Assembly: GCA_022843905.1 (NCBI GenBank)
Contig: JALHMT010000007.1
Span: 62,001 to 126,000 of the forward strand
Source of the DNA: Rubrivivax sp.
Lineage (GTDB): Bacteria; Pseudomonadota; Gammaproteobacteria; Burkholderiales; Burkholderiaceae_C
Length of the DNA: 64,000 nt
Direction of reading: 5' to 3'
In this document: one piece after another, positions 1 through 7,298 of the stretch
Position numbering within the stretch: the first letter of the stretch is position 1
Layout of the letters: each line of letters opens with the position of its first letter
The notes under the pieces: model-generated
Databases searched by the model: none
Told to the model about the DNA's origin: nothing
Seen by the model: the letters and a program-made list of their open reading frames with translations, nothing else
Position numbers and translations under genes: made by a program

Positions 1-333
1 GCCGAGGACACGTTCCGCCCGCCCTGGTACCACCGCAATCTGATGGCCGAGTTCATGGGGCTGGTCTACGGGCAGTACGACGCCAAGCCCGAAGGCTTCC
101 GCCCCGGCGGCATGAGTCTGCACAACACCATGGTGCCGCACGGGCCCGATGCCGAGGCTTTCGATCGCGCCAGCAACGCGCCGCTGGCGCCGCACAAGCT
201 GGACAACACGCTGGCCTTCATGTTCGAGAGCCGCTGGACCATGCGGCCGACCGAGTTCGCGCTGTCGTGCGGCGCGCTCGACGGCAGCTACGCGGACTGC
301 TGGCAGGCGCTGGACGATCGGTTCACCGGCTGA
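1..333 (+). CDS. hmgA: Homogentisate 1,2-dioxygenase, C-terminal part (cut by window edge)
   Basis: Opens the ring of homogentisate to maleylacetoacetate in tyrosine and phenylalanine breakdown, in the cytoplasm, using Fe(II). The frame is open from base 1, so only the last 110 codons are present. [12 protein letters not shown] and [12 protein letters not shown] are the family's iron-site segments (the His of YHRN, the Glu of AEFM and a His of the second segment are retained). The stop at 331-333 sits against the ribosome binding site of fahA, so the two form an operon catalysing consecutive parts of the pathway. The identification is firm; the 5' part lies outside the window. Confidence 0.95.
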   Translation, partial: AEDTFRPPWYHRNLMAEFMGLVYGQYDAKPEGFRPGGMSLHNTMVPHGPDAEAFDRASNAPLAPHKLDNTLAFMFESRWTMRPTEFALSCGALDGSYADCWQALDDRFTG

Positions 334-347
334 GGAGGCGACTTGCC

Positions 348-1700
348 ATGAACACTTCCACCTCCTTCGCCACGACTATCACGACGTCGACCGACGGTAC
401 GAACGACCCGGCCTTGCGCAGTTGGGTCGCCTCGGCAGCCCGCGAGGCCGGCGACTTTCCCATTCAGAACCTGCCCTACGGCCGCTTTCGCCGCCGCGGC
501 AGCGGCGAGCCCTGGCGCATCGGCGTGGCCATCGGCGACGACGTGCTGGACCTGCGTGCCGCCTTGCCCGCGGTGTCCTGGCCTGCGCCCGTCGCTGCGG
601 CGATGGCGCCATTGGCCGACGGTGATCTCAATGCCTTCATGGCCTTGGGGCGGCCGGTCTGGCGCGCCACACGTGCAGCCCTGTCGGCCGCATTGGCCGT
701 GGGCAGCACGGCGCAGGCGTCTTTGGCTCCCTGCCTGGTGTCGCAGGCCGAGGCCGAGATGACGCTGCCCTGCCGTGTGGGCGACTACACCGACTTCTAC
801 ATCGGCATCCATCACGCCACCGCGGTCGGCAAGCTGTTCCGACCCGACAACCCGCTGCTGCCCAACTACAAGTGGGTGCCCATCGGCTACCACGGCCGCG
901 CCTCCAGCCTGGGGGTCGGCGGCGACATCCGCCGGCCGGCCGGCCAGCTGAAGGCCGCGGGCGACGAGCCGCCGGTCTTCGGCCCCTGCAAGCGGCTCGA
1001 CTACGAGCTGGAGCTCGGCGCGCTGATCGGCACCGCCAACGAACAGGGCCGGCCGGTGACGATCCAGGCGGCCGAGGACGCACTGTTCGGCCTGACCGTG
1101 CTCAACGACTGGTCGGCGCGCGACATCCAGACCTGGGAGTACCAGCCGCTGGGGCCCTTCCTCAGCAAGAGCTTCGCCACCTCGATTTCTCCCTGGGTGG
1201 TGACGATGGAGGCGCTGGCGCCGTTCCGCCGGCCCTTCGTGCGGCCTGATGGTGACCCGGCGCCCCTGCCTTACCTCGACTCGCCGTTCAATCGCGCTGC
1301 CGGTGCGCTCGACGTCACGTTGGAGGTCTGGCTGGAAACGGCGGCCATGCGCGCCGCCGGCGCGCCCGCCGTGCGGCTGTCGCAATCGAACGCGCTGGAC
1401 GCCGCGTACTGGACCTGGGCGCAGCTCGTGGCGCACCACACCAGCAACGGCTGCAACCTGCAGCCTGGCGACCTGCTTGGCAGCGGCACCTTGTCGGGCC
1501 CGGGTGCCGGCCAGGCGGCATCGATGCTGGAGCTGTCGGTGGGCGGCAAGCAGCCGCTGCTGCTGCCCGGCGGCGAGCAGCGCACGTTCCTGGCCGATGG
1601 AGACAGGGTGACGATGCGAGCCTACTGCCAGGCCGTGGGCACGGCGCGCATCGGCCTGGGGGAGGTCAGCGGCACGGTGCAGGCCGCCGCGGCCGGCTGA
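348..1700 (+). CDS. fahA: Fumarylacetoacetase
   Basis: Hydrolyses fumarylacetoacetate to fumarate and acetoacetate, the last step of tyrosine catabolism. The 450-residue product has the full eukaryote-like architecture: an N-terminal SH3-like part with FPIQNLPYGRF, then the FAH fold. Metal and catalytic segments are intact: DYTDFY with the nearby HHAT, YHGRASS, LDYELELGALIG (acidic metal ligands) and NDWSARDIQ. The ATG at 348 was chosen because GAGGAGG lies just upstream; longer readings from 267 run back into hmgA. It is 14 bases from hmgA and surely co-transcribed with it. Confidence 0.96.
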   Translation: MNTSTSFATTITTSTDGTNDPALRSWVASAAREAGDFPIQNLPYGRFRRRGSGEPWRIGVAIGDDVLDLRAALPAVSWPAPVAAAMAPLADGDLNAFMALGRPVWRATRAALSAALAVGSTAQASLAPCLVSQAEAEMTLPCRVGDYTDFYIGIHHATAVGKLFRPDNPLLPNYKWVPIGYHGRASSLGVGGDIRRPAGQLKAAGDEPPVFGPCKRLDYELELGALIGTANEQGRPVTIQAAEDALFGLTVLNDWSARDIQTWEYQPLGPFLSKSFATSISPWVVTMEALAPFRRPFVRPDGDPAPLPYLDSPFNRAAGALDVTLEVWLETAAMRAAGAPAVRLSQSNALDAAYWTWAQLVAHHTSNGCNLQPGDLLGSGTLSGPGAGQAASMLELSVGGKQPLLLPGGEQRTFLADGDRVTMRAYCQAVGTARIGLGEVSGTVQAAAAG

Positions 1701-1737
1701 GCCCGGCCGATCCGAACCGAGTGCTGGCTTGCGCGCC

Positions 1738-1764
1738 GATCCCCCGTGTTCGGGGGGGTATCGC
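1738..1764. terminator. GC-rich stem-loop after fahA, possible terminator
   Basis: The segment CGATCCCCCG-TGTT-CGGGG plus GGGTATCG folds into an imperfect hairpin with one bulge. There is no U-tract, so a factor-independent terminator is doubtful. It is placed where the hmgA-fahA transcript should end. Confidence 0.25.
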
Positions 1765-1834
1765 ATGGGCGTCTGGGGGTGGCGAAACGCGTACGGTCCT
1801 GCGACCATGGCGGCTGCATGGGAGAACCCCCAAC

Positions 1835-2032
1835 ATGAAGTCCGATCCGCGACGCCATCGACCAACCCACCCGCTCGTCGAGCCGGCGGCGAAGTCCGCT
1901 GCGCCGGACGCCGGGCGTGGCTACTTCCTGTCTTCGATCGACCTGCAGACAGGTCTCGAAGTCAGCGAAGAAGAGATGCAGTCGCTGCCACCCGAGTTCG
2001 CCGCGGTCTTCGGCGAGAGACACCCCGGTTGA
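1835..2032 (+). CDS. Small hypothetical protein, 65 aa
   Basis: Not a family I recognise. The N-terminal half is basic and proline-rich (MKSDPRRHRPTH), the C-terminal half acidic and amphipathic (SSIDLQTGLEVSEEEMQSL). No signal peptide or membrane segment is visible. A GGAG lies about ten bases before the ATG. It stands alone between fahA and a convergent operon and ends 25 bases before the next gene. Codon use looks like its neighbours, with strong third-position GC, which supports a real gene, but a spurious frame cannot be excluded. Confidence 0.5.
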   Translation: MKSDPRRHRPTHPLVEPAAKSAAPDAGRGYFLSSIDLQTGLEVSEEEMQSLPPEFAAVFGERHPG

Positions 2033-2057
2033 GTCGGCCCACCTGCGCGGCCGCGCG

Positions 2058-3137
2058 CTATCCGGCGTCCGAGGTTTCGACCTTGCGTTCGCTGTCGTCG
2101 ACCCAGGCCAGCAGCAGCGTGTAGGTGACGGCCAGCACCACCGGCCCGACGAAGATTCCCACCAGCCCGAAGGCCAGCAGGCCGCCGATCACTCCGGCGA
2201 AGATCAGCATCAACGGGAGATCGGCACCCATGCGGATCAGCAGCGGGCGGATGACGTTGTCCAGGGTCACCACCGCGGCGGTGATGACCAGCAGGAAGAT
2301 CGCCCAGCCGATCTGCCCTGACCAGAACAGCCAGATCACCGCCGGCACCAGCACCGGCGCCGGGCCGATCTGCGCGATGCACAGCATGAACATCAAGGCC
2401 GTGAGCAAGCCTGCGAAGGGCACGCCGGTGAGTGCCAGCGCGAGACCGCCGGCCACCGACTGCAGAAGTGCCGTGACGCCCACGCCGAGGGCCACGCCGC
2501 GGATCGCGTCCCCGGCGAGTTGCGCGGCGTCGGCGCCGCGCGTGCCGGCCAGGCGGAAGGCCAGGCGGCGTACCAGGGATGCGGCCTCTTCGCCCTGGGC
2601 GTACATGACCGCTGCCAGCAGCACCGTCAGCAGGAACTGCAGCAGCAGGAAGCCCAGGTTGCCCACCTCGGCGACGAACCAGCGCGTGACGTTGCCTGCA
2701 TAGGGCGAGAGCTTGCCGAAGAGCCCCTTCAACCCGGCCGCAGCGAGCTGTTCCCACAGGCCCCCCAGCAACTCGCCCAGCAAGGGAATGGCCAGCACCC
2801 AGGGCGGCGCCTCGTCGGGCATGTCCCAGGTGGCGGCCAGCCGCGCCCACTCGATGAGCCGATCTGCATTGCCGACGATGGTGCCGATGGCCACCGTGAG
2901 CGGCACCACGAACAGCAGCAGCAGGAACACCGTCATCAGCGCCACCGCCAGCGAGCGCCGGCCCCACAGCCGGGCCTGCACGCGCAGCATCAGCGGCCAG
3001 GTGGCCACCACCACCATCGCGGCCCAGATGGCCGGACCGATGAAGGGGCGCAGGATCCACAGCGTGGCGCCGAGCATGGCCGCCAGCGCCACCACCGCCA
3101 GCGTGTTGCGGGTCAGGTCGCCGGGCACGCCCTTCAT
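2058..3137 (-). CDS. AI-2E family transporter (PerM/YdiK-type membrane protein)
   Basis: A 359-residue polytopic membrane protein with about seven to eight hydrophobic segments, beginning LAVVALAAMLGATLWILRPF and with the family's conserved C-terminal region LDNVIRPLLIRMGADLPLML followed by FAGVIGGLLAFGLVGIFVGP. Family members export small molecules or ions; autoinducer-2 export is only one reported case and the substrate here is unknown. The ATG at 3137 shares its A with the TGA of the DUF3299 gene upstream, so translation is coupled. It is the last gene of a four-gene leftward operon with an ABC ATPase and permease. Confidence 0.88.
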   Translation of the reverse strand: MKGVPGDLTRNTLAVVALAAMLGATLWILRPFIGPAIWAAMVVVATWPLMLRVQARLWGRRSLAVALMTVFLLLLFVVPLTVAIGTIVGNADRLIEWARLAATWDMPDEAPPWVLAIPLLGELLGGLWEQLAAAGLKGLFGKLSPYAGNVTRWFVAEVGNLGFLLLQFLLTVLLAAVMYAQGEEAASLVRRLAFRLAGTRGADAAQLAGDAIRGVALGVGVTALLQSVAGGLALALTGVPFAGLLTALMFMLCIAQIGPAPVLVPAVIWLFWSGQIGWAIFLLVITAAVVTLDNVIRPLLIRMGADLPLMLIFAGVIGGLLAFGLVGIFVGPVVLAVTYTLLLAWVDDSERKVETSDAG

Positions 3138-3802
3138 CAACGCTTCTCGACGTAGGGCTCCACGAGCTTCGCATCGATGCGGTAGCTGCTCGCGCCCATG
3201 TAGGAGTCGGTTCGCGTCTGCCGCATCACGCCGCTGATCCACACCGCATCCATCGAGCGCACACCCTTGGCCGCCGTCTGCGGCAGCACGTGAACGATCT
3301 GGTTGGCCGGCGGCGGCGGTGAATGGATGCAGGCGCCGAAGTAGGGCACCAGCAGGAATTCCTTCAAGCCGTCCTTGGTTTCTTCGAGGGGCACGACGAA
3401 GCCCGGGATGCGCACGCTCTGGCCTTCCAGCGCCGCGTTGGAGGGCGCGTTGTCCCAGACTTCCCGCATGCGCTTGAGCATCCGCAGGGCGCGCACGTCG
3501 GAGTCGTTCAGGGTGGCGATGTCGAAGTCCTTGAACTCCTTCATCGGGTCCCAGCCCGCCGGCACCAGCTCGTCCCAGTTGATGACGCGGTAGGGACCGA
3601 CGAAGACCGGCGCGGGCTTGGCTGCCGGCTTGGGCGTGCTCCTGGGCTCGGCGGCCTTGCTCTCGGCCGGCTTGGCCGGTGCACTGCCCAGGGGCGGGCT
3701 CAGCAGCGGCACGCCCTGGGGAGCCTGGGCTCCGACCAGCGATGGGCCTCCCAGCGCACAGGCCAGCGCCAGGGCGCGGAAGCAGGCGGATGCATGGTTC
3801 AT
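3137..3802 (-). CDS. DUF3299 domain exported protein
   Basis: A 221-residue protein with a signal peptide (ALALACALGGPSLVGAQA), a proline/alanine/lysine-rich linker to about residue 65, then the DUF3299 domain: INWDELVPAGWDP, VRIPGFVVPLE and LLVPYFGACIHSPPPPANQ. The conserved Cys and His of GACIHSPPPPANQ look like a metal or redox site. Function is not established; similar proteins sit next to ABC transporters, and related clusters in Vibrio (zrg) have been linked to zinc, which makes metal transport a plausible but unproven role. It starts 5 bases after the permease stop and overlaps the AI-2E gene by one base. Confidence 0.82.
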   Translation of the reverse strand: MNHASACFRALALACALGGPSLVGAQAPQGVPLLSPPLGSAPAKPAESKAAEPRSTPKPAAKPAPVFVGPYRVINWDELVPAGWDPMKEFKDFDIATLNDSDVRALRMLKRMREVWDNAPSNAALEGQSVRIPGFVVPLEETKDGLKEFLLVPYFGACIHSPPPPANQIVHVLPQTAAKGVRSMDAVWISGVMRQTRTDSYMGASSYRIDAKLVEPYVEKR

Positions 3803-3807
3803 GGCGA

Positions 3808-5094
3808 TCAGCTTCTCGGTGAGAGCCCGTCGGCCAGCGACAGGCGGTAGGCGCGCAGGGCCGGCACCAGTGACGCGAGCATACCGGCCGCCAGCACGGC
3901 TGCCATCAGCCCCCATTGCACGGGGGTCGGCGGCTCCAGTGCGAGCACGATGCCGAAGCGCGACTGCATCCAGGGCCCGGCCGCGGCCACCAGCAGCGTG
4001 CTGGCCAGGGCGCCCAGCACGGCGCCCAGCAGCGTGACCAGACCCCCTTCCACGGCCAGCAGGCCCATCACGTGGCGCGGCCCGGCACCGACGGCGCGAA
4101 GCACGGCCAGTTCGCGCCGGCGCTCGTTCAGTCCGGCCAGCACCACGGCCACCAGACCGGCCAGGCTCACCAGGCCGACCATGGCCGACATGCCCAGCAG
4201 CGCGCGTTCGCCGACACCGACGACGTCCCACAGCTCGTCGAGTGCCACGCCCGGCAGCACCGCCAGCAGCGGCTCGCCTTCGTAGGCGGCAACATGGCGC
4301 TGCACCACGAACACCGCGGCACGGCTCTTCAGGCCCACCAGCGCGGCGGTGACGCGCTTGGGTTCGAGGTCGAACTTGCGCGCCTGCTCGGGCGCGATGC
4401 GCACGCCCGGCAACGGTGCGCCGCCGACCCAGTCGAGGTGGATCGCCTCGATGGCCTGCAGGCTGACATGCACCGTGCGGTCCACCGGCGTGCCGGTGCG
4501 CGCCAGCACGCCGACCACCGTGAAGGGCTTGTCGGCGTGCTCGGACGACAGTGCACCACCCGGGGACGGCGTCATGCCGTGACTGAGCGTGATGCGCTGG
4601 CCCGGAGCGTAGCCCAGCGCATCGGCGACCTCGGCGCCCAGCACCGCCTCGTACAGGCCGTCGAGCGTGCCGTCGAAGGCGCGGCCTTCGGCCAGCGCCA
4701 GCGGCTGCCGGTCGCCGTACAGGAAGCGCGTGAAGTACTCGGGCGTGGTGCCCAGCACCGGGTAGCCGCGATGCGAGTCGCCCAGGGCCAGCGGCACCAT
4801 CCAGGCCACGGCCCGGTGCTGGGCGATGTCCTTCAGGCTGTCCATGCGCACGTCGTTGGTGGCGCCGCCGATGCGGAACACCGCGTAGAGCATCAGCTGC
4901 ATCGGCCCGGTGCGCGCGCCGATCACGAGGTCGGTGCCGCTGACCGCCTGCGAGAAGCTGGCGCGGATGTCGGTGCGCATGCGCTCCAGCGTCAGCAGCA
5001 GGAAGGTGGCCAGCGCGATCGAAGCCACCACCAGCATCAGCGTGCCGCGCCGGTGCCAGGCGCTTCGTGCCGCCAGCGTCAGCAGGGACTTCAT
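3808..5094 (-). CDS. ABC transporter permease, FtsX/MacB type
   Basis: A 428-residue permease. One membrane segment near the N-terminus (LMLVVASIALATFLLLTLE) is followed by a MacB-like periplasmic core of about 220 residues, then the three-helix FtsX domain (GLVSLAGLVAVVLAGL, LLAVEGGLVTLLGAVLGALA, GLMAAVLAAGMLASLVPAL). ELAVLRAVGAG between helices is the coupling segment that contacts the ATPase. Such permeases usually act as mechanotransmitters or lipoprotein/peptide exporters rather than classical channels. The ATG at 5094 overlaps the ATPase stop by 4 bases (ATGA). The upstream in-frame extension is shadow sequence in the ATPase gene. Confidence 0.9.
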   Translation of the reverse strand: MKSLLTLAARSAWHRRGTLMLVVASIALATFLLLTLERMRTDIRASFSQAVSGTDLVIGARTGPMQLMLYAVFRIGGATNDVRMDSLKDIAQHRAVAWMVPLALGDSHRGYPVLGTTPEYFTRFLYGDRQPLALAEGRAFDGTLDGLYEAVLGAEVADALGYAPGQRITLSHGMTPSPGGALSSEHADKPFTVVGVLARTGTPVDRTVHVSLQAIEAIHLDWVGGAPLPGVRIAPEQARKFDLEPKRVTAALVGLKSRAAVFVVQRHVAAYEGEPLLAVLPGVALDELWDVVGVGERALLGMSAMVGLVSLAGLVAVVLAGLNERRRELAVLRAVGAGPRHVMGLLAVEGGLVTLLGAVLGALASTLLVAAAGPWMQSRFGIVLALEPPTPVQWGLMAAVLAAGMLASLVPALRAYRLSLADGLSPRS

Positions 5095-5777
5095 GCGGCC
5101 ACCGCCCGGTTCAGCGCCGGCAGCGACAGGCGTTCGTCGAAGCGCAGCGCCAGCCGCTCGTCGTGGCTGACGAAGACCAGCGTGCTGCCGCTGGCGCGGC
5201 AGGCACCCAGCAGCAGGTCCATGAAGGCATCGCGCAGCGCGGCGTCCAGCGCCGACGTGGGCTCGTCGGCGATGACCAGTTCCGGCGCGCCGATCAGCGC
5301 GCGTGCCGCTGCCACGCGTTGCTGCTGGCCGACCGACAGCTCGCCCGCCGGCCTGCGCCAGCACGCGACAGGCAGCTCGACCTTCTGCAGCAGCGCCTGC
5401 GCCGCGTCGTCAGCACTGCCGTTCTGCGCGGCACGGGCCGCGCGTGCGCTGGAGAAGCGGCAGGCCAGCAGCACGTTGTCGACGACGCTCAGGTAGGGCA
5501 GCAGATTGAACTGCTGGAAGATGACCCCCAGGTGATCGGCGCGCAGTGCGTCGCGTCGCGACGCCCGCAGCGCCGCCCAGTCCTGGCCCATCACCTCGAC
5601 GCTGCCCTGTCCGGCCACCAGCACGCCTGCCAGCAGGCCCAGCAGGGTGCTCTTGCCGCAGCCGCTGGGGCCGTGAAGGAAGACGGCGCTCCCGGCGGCC
5701 ACGTGCAGGGACTCGATATCCAGGCAGTCGGCCGCAGCACGCGGCCAGCGGTAGCGCACCTGTCGAAGCGAGATCAC
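5091..5777 (-). CDS. ABC transporter ATP-binding protein, LolD/MacB-like
   Basis: A 228-residue nucleotide-binding subunit. Walker A is GPSGCGKST, the Q-loop IFQQFN, the signature LSVGQQQRV, Walker B LVIADEPT with Glu, and the switch His is in SHDE. It should drive the FtsX-type permease encoded next to it. The GTG at 5777 was chosen because GGGAGG lies seven bases upstream and the homologous fold starts here (VISLRQVRY); a TTG at 5861 would add 28 non-conserved residues. The first gene of the operon ABC ATPase - permease - DUF3299 - AI-2E family protein. Confidence 0.92.
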   Translation of the reverse strand: MISLRQVRYRWPRAAADCLDIESLHVAAGSAVFLHGPSGCGKSTLLGLLAGVLVAGQGSVEVMGQDWAALRASRRDALRADHLGVIFQQFNLLPYLSVVDNVLLACRFSSARAARAAQNGSADDAAQALLQKVELPVACWRRPAGELSVGQQQRVAAARALIGAPELVIADEPTSALDAALRDAFMDLLLGACRASGSTLVFVSHDERLALRFDERLSLPALNRAVAA

Positions 5778-5984
5778 CCCAGCCTCCCGGGTACCGGCAA
5801 AGGCGCCGTGCCGATCGTCATCTTCGCGTGGCTGGAAGGCATGCTGGGGCGGGCTCCGCAAGGCCCGGAGCGGGCCGAAACGCCCGGATTCTCGCGCCAG
5901 GGCGCAAGGGCCTTCTCGACGGCGGGAAGAAGCGGCAGGAAGAAACGGCGGCCGGACGCTTCGGCGCGCGAGGCGGACAGTCGC

Positions 5985-6218
5985 CTATTGAAGGCCGTAG
6001 AGCACGGCCATCCCGGCGCCGAGCATCAACGCCGACAGGGGCAGGCTCAGTCGCAGCAGGGCCTGACGCGCGCGGTTCTCGGCAGCCTCGGGCGTCGCAG
6101 CGGACGCGTCGTCCAGGTCCTCGGCGAAGGCTTCGCTGCGGTACATCCATGACTGCGACACGGGGTCGTCGGCGACAGGCACCAAGGGCACGGCTTCTGC
6201 AGTGGGCGAGGCGCTCAT
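5985..6218 (-). CDS. Small single-span membrane protein, 77 aa
   Basis: Unrecognised family. Residues 1-55 are acidic and soluble; residues 56-76 form one hydrophobic helix (LSLPLSALMLGAGMAVLYGL) at the very C-terminus, so it is probably a tail-anchored inner membrane protein. The ATG at 6218 has CAGGGACC about five bases upstream. It is divergent from the 5'-nucleotidase gene and lies about 200 bases ahead of the ABC operon on the same strand, with no clear terminator between them. Confidence 0.6.
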   Translation of the reverse strand: MSASPTAEAVPLVPVADDPVSQSWMYRSEAFAEDLDDASAATPEAAENRARQALLRLSLPLSALMLGAGMAVLYGLQ

Positions 6219-6343
6219 GGTGTGGTCCCTGAAGGTCGTGTTCGAGTCGGTTCGTGAGATCGTGCGGACAGTGTGCCTGCAGCATGTTTCGGCGGCATGA
6301 CCGAATGTGTGCAGCTGTTCGCGCTGTGACAAAGTGGCCTCGC

Positions 6344-6349
6344 TATCAT
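6344..6349 (+). promoter_or_regulatory. -10-like hexamer TATCAT, 6 bases before the 5'-nucleotidase start
   Basis: TATCAT ends six bases before the ATG at 6356, so a transcript would begin at or near the start codon. No Shine-Dalgarno sequence is seen. No good -35 at the usual distance. Confidence 0.5.
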
Positions 6350-6355
6350 CGGCCG

Positions 6356-7264
6356 ATGGGGACGTCACTGGAGGGTCGGCTGGTCGTCGCGATCTCTTCG
6401 CGTGCACTATTCGACTTCGAGGAAGAGAACCGGCTCTTCGAAGCCAGCGACGACCGCGCCTACATGCAGCTGCAGCTGCAGCGGCTGGACGAGCCCGCCC
6501 GGCCGGGTGTGGCCTTTTCGCTGGTGCGCAAGCTCCTGGCCTTCAACGCCGATGCGCCGCGTGTGGAGGTGGTGATCCTGTCGCGCAACGATCCCGTTTC
6601 CGGCATGCGCGTGTTCCGATCCGCGCAGCACTATGGCCTGCCGATCGAGCGCGGCGTCTTCACGCGCGGCCAGGCGCCCTGGCGCTACCTCCGTCCGCTG
6701 GCGGCCAATCTGTTCCTTTCCACCAACGAAGCCGACGTGCGTTCGGCGCTGGAGGCCGGCGTGCCGGCGGCGCGCGTCTTTCCGCACAGCGCGCGGGCGT
6801 CCGACGCTCACCCCGACGAGGTGCGCATCGCCTTCGATGGCGACGCGGTGATCTTTTCCGACGAGGCCGAGCGCGTGTTCCAGCGTGAGGGTCTGCACGC
6901 CTTCCAGACCCACGAACGCGACCAGGCCGCCACGCCGCTGGCGCCCGGGCCGTTCAAGCCCTTGCTGGTCGCGCTGCAGCGGCTGCAGGCGGCGTCGGGG
7001 CCGGGCATGCGCATCCGCACCGCGCTCGTCACCGCGCGCAGCGCGCCAGCGCACGAGCGTGCCATCCGCACGCTGATGGACTGGCGCATCGAGGTCGACG
7101 AGGCGCTGTTCCTGGGCGGCCTGCCCAAGGGCGAGTTCCTGCGCGAGTTCGAGCCCGACTTCTTTTTCGACGACCAGACCGGCCACATCGAGAGTGCCGC
7201 GCGCCACGTGCCCGCCGGCCACGTCGCCGCCGGCGTTTCCAACCCTCGCCCGTCGGTGGTGTGA
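6356..7264 (+). CDS. Cytosolic 5'-nucleotidase (PF06189 family)
   Basis: Predicted to remove phosphate from nucleoside monophosphates in the cytoplasm. The 302-residue product begins with the family signature LVVAISSRALFDFEEENRLF and keeps VEVVILSRNDPVSGMRVF, AFDGDAVIFSDEAE (the HAD-like acidic loop) and DFFFDDQTGHIE near the C-terminus. The ATG at 6356 is the first codon matching the family start; the extension back to 6254 has no support. There is no ribosome binding site, and a -10-like TATCAT ends six bases before the ATG. Stand-alone gene. Confidence 0.85.
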   Translation: MGTSLEGRLVVAISSRALFDFEEENRLFEASDDRAYMQLQLQRLDEPARPGVAFSLVRKLLAFNADAPRVEVVILSRNDPVSGMRVFRSAQHYGLPIERGVFTRGQAPWRYLRPLAANLFLSTNEADVRSALEAGVPAARVFPHSARASDAHPDEVRIAFDGDAVIFSDEAERVFQREGLHAFQTHERDQAATPLAPGPFKPLLVALQRLQAASGPGMRIRTALVTARSAPAHERAIRTLMDWRIEVDEALFLGGLPKGEFLREFEPDFFFDDQTGHIESAARHVPAGHVAAGVSNPRPSVV

Positions 7265-7298
7265 CGGTGCAGCGGCCCCCGTCCGAGGGCCGGATGTC

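Noticed and set aside
5862-5876. Six-bp hairpin GGCCCG-GAG-CGGGCC between the small membrane protein and the ABC operon
   Set aside because: Short stem without U-tract in very GC-rich DNA; not convincing as a terminator.
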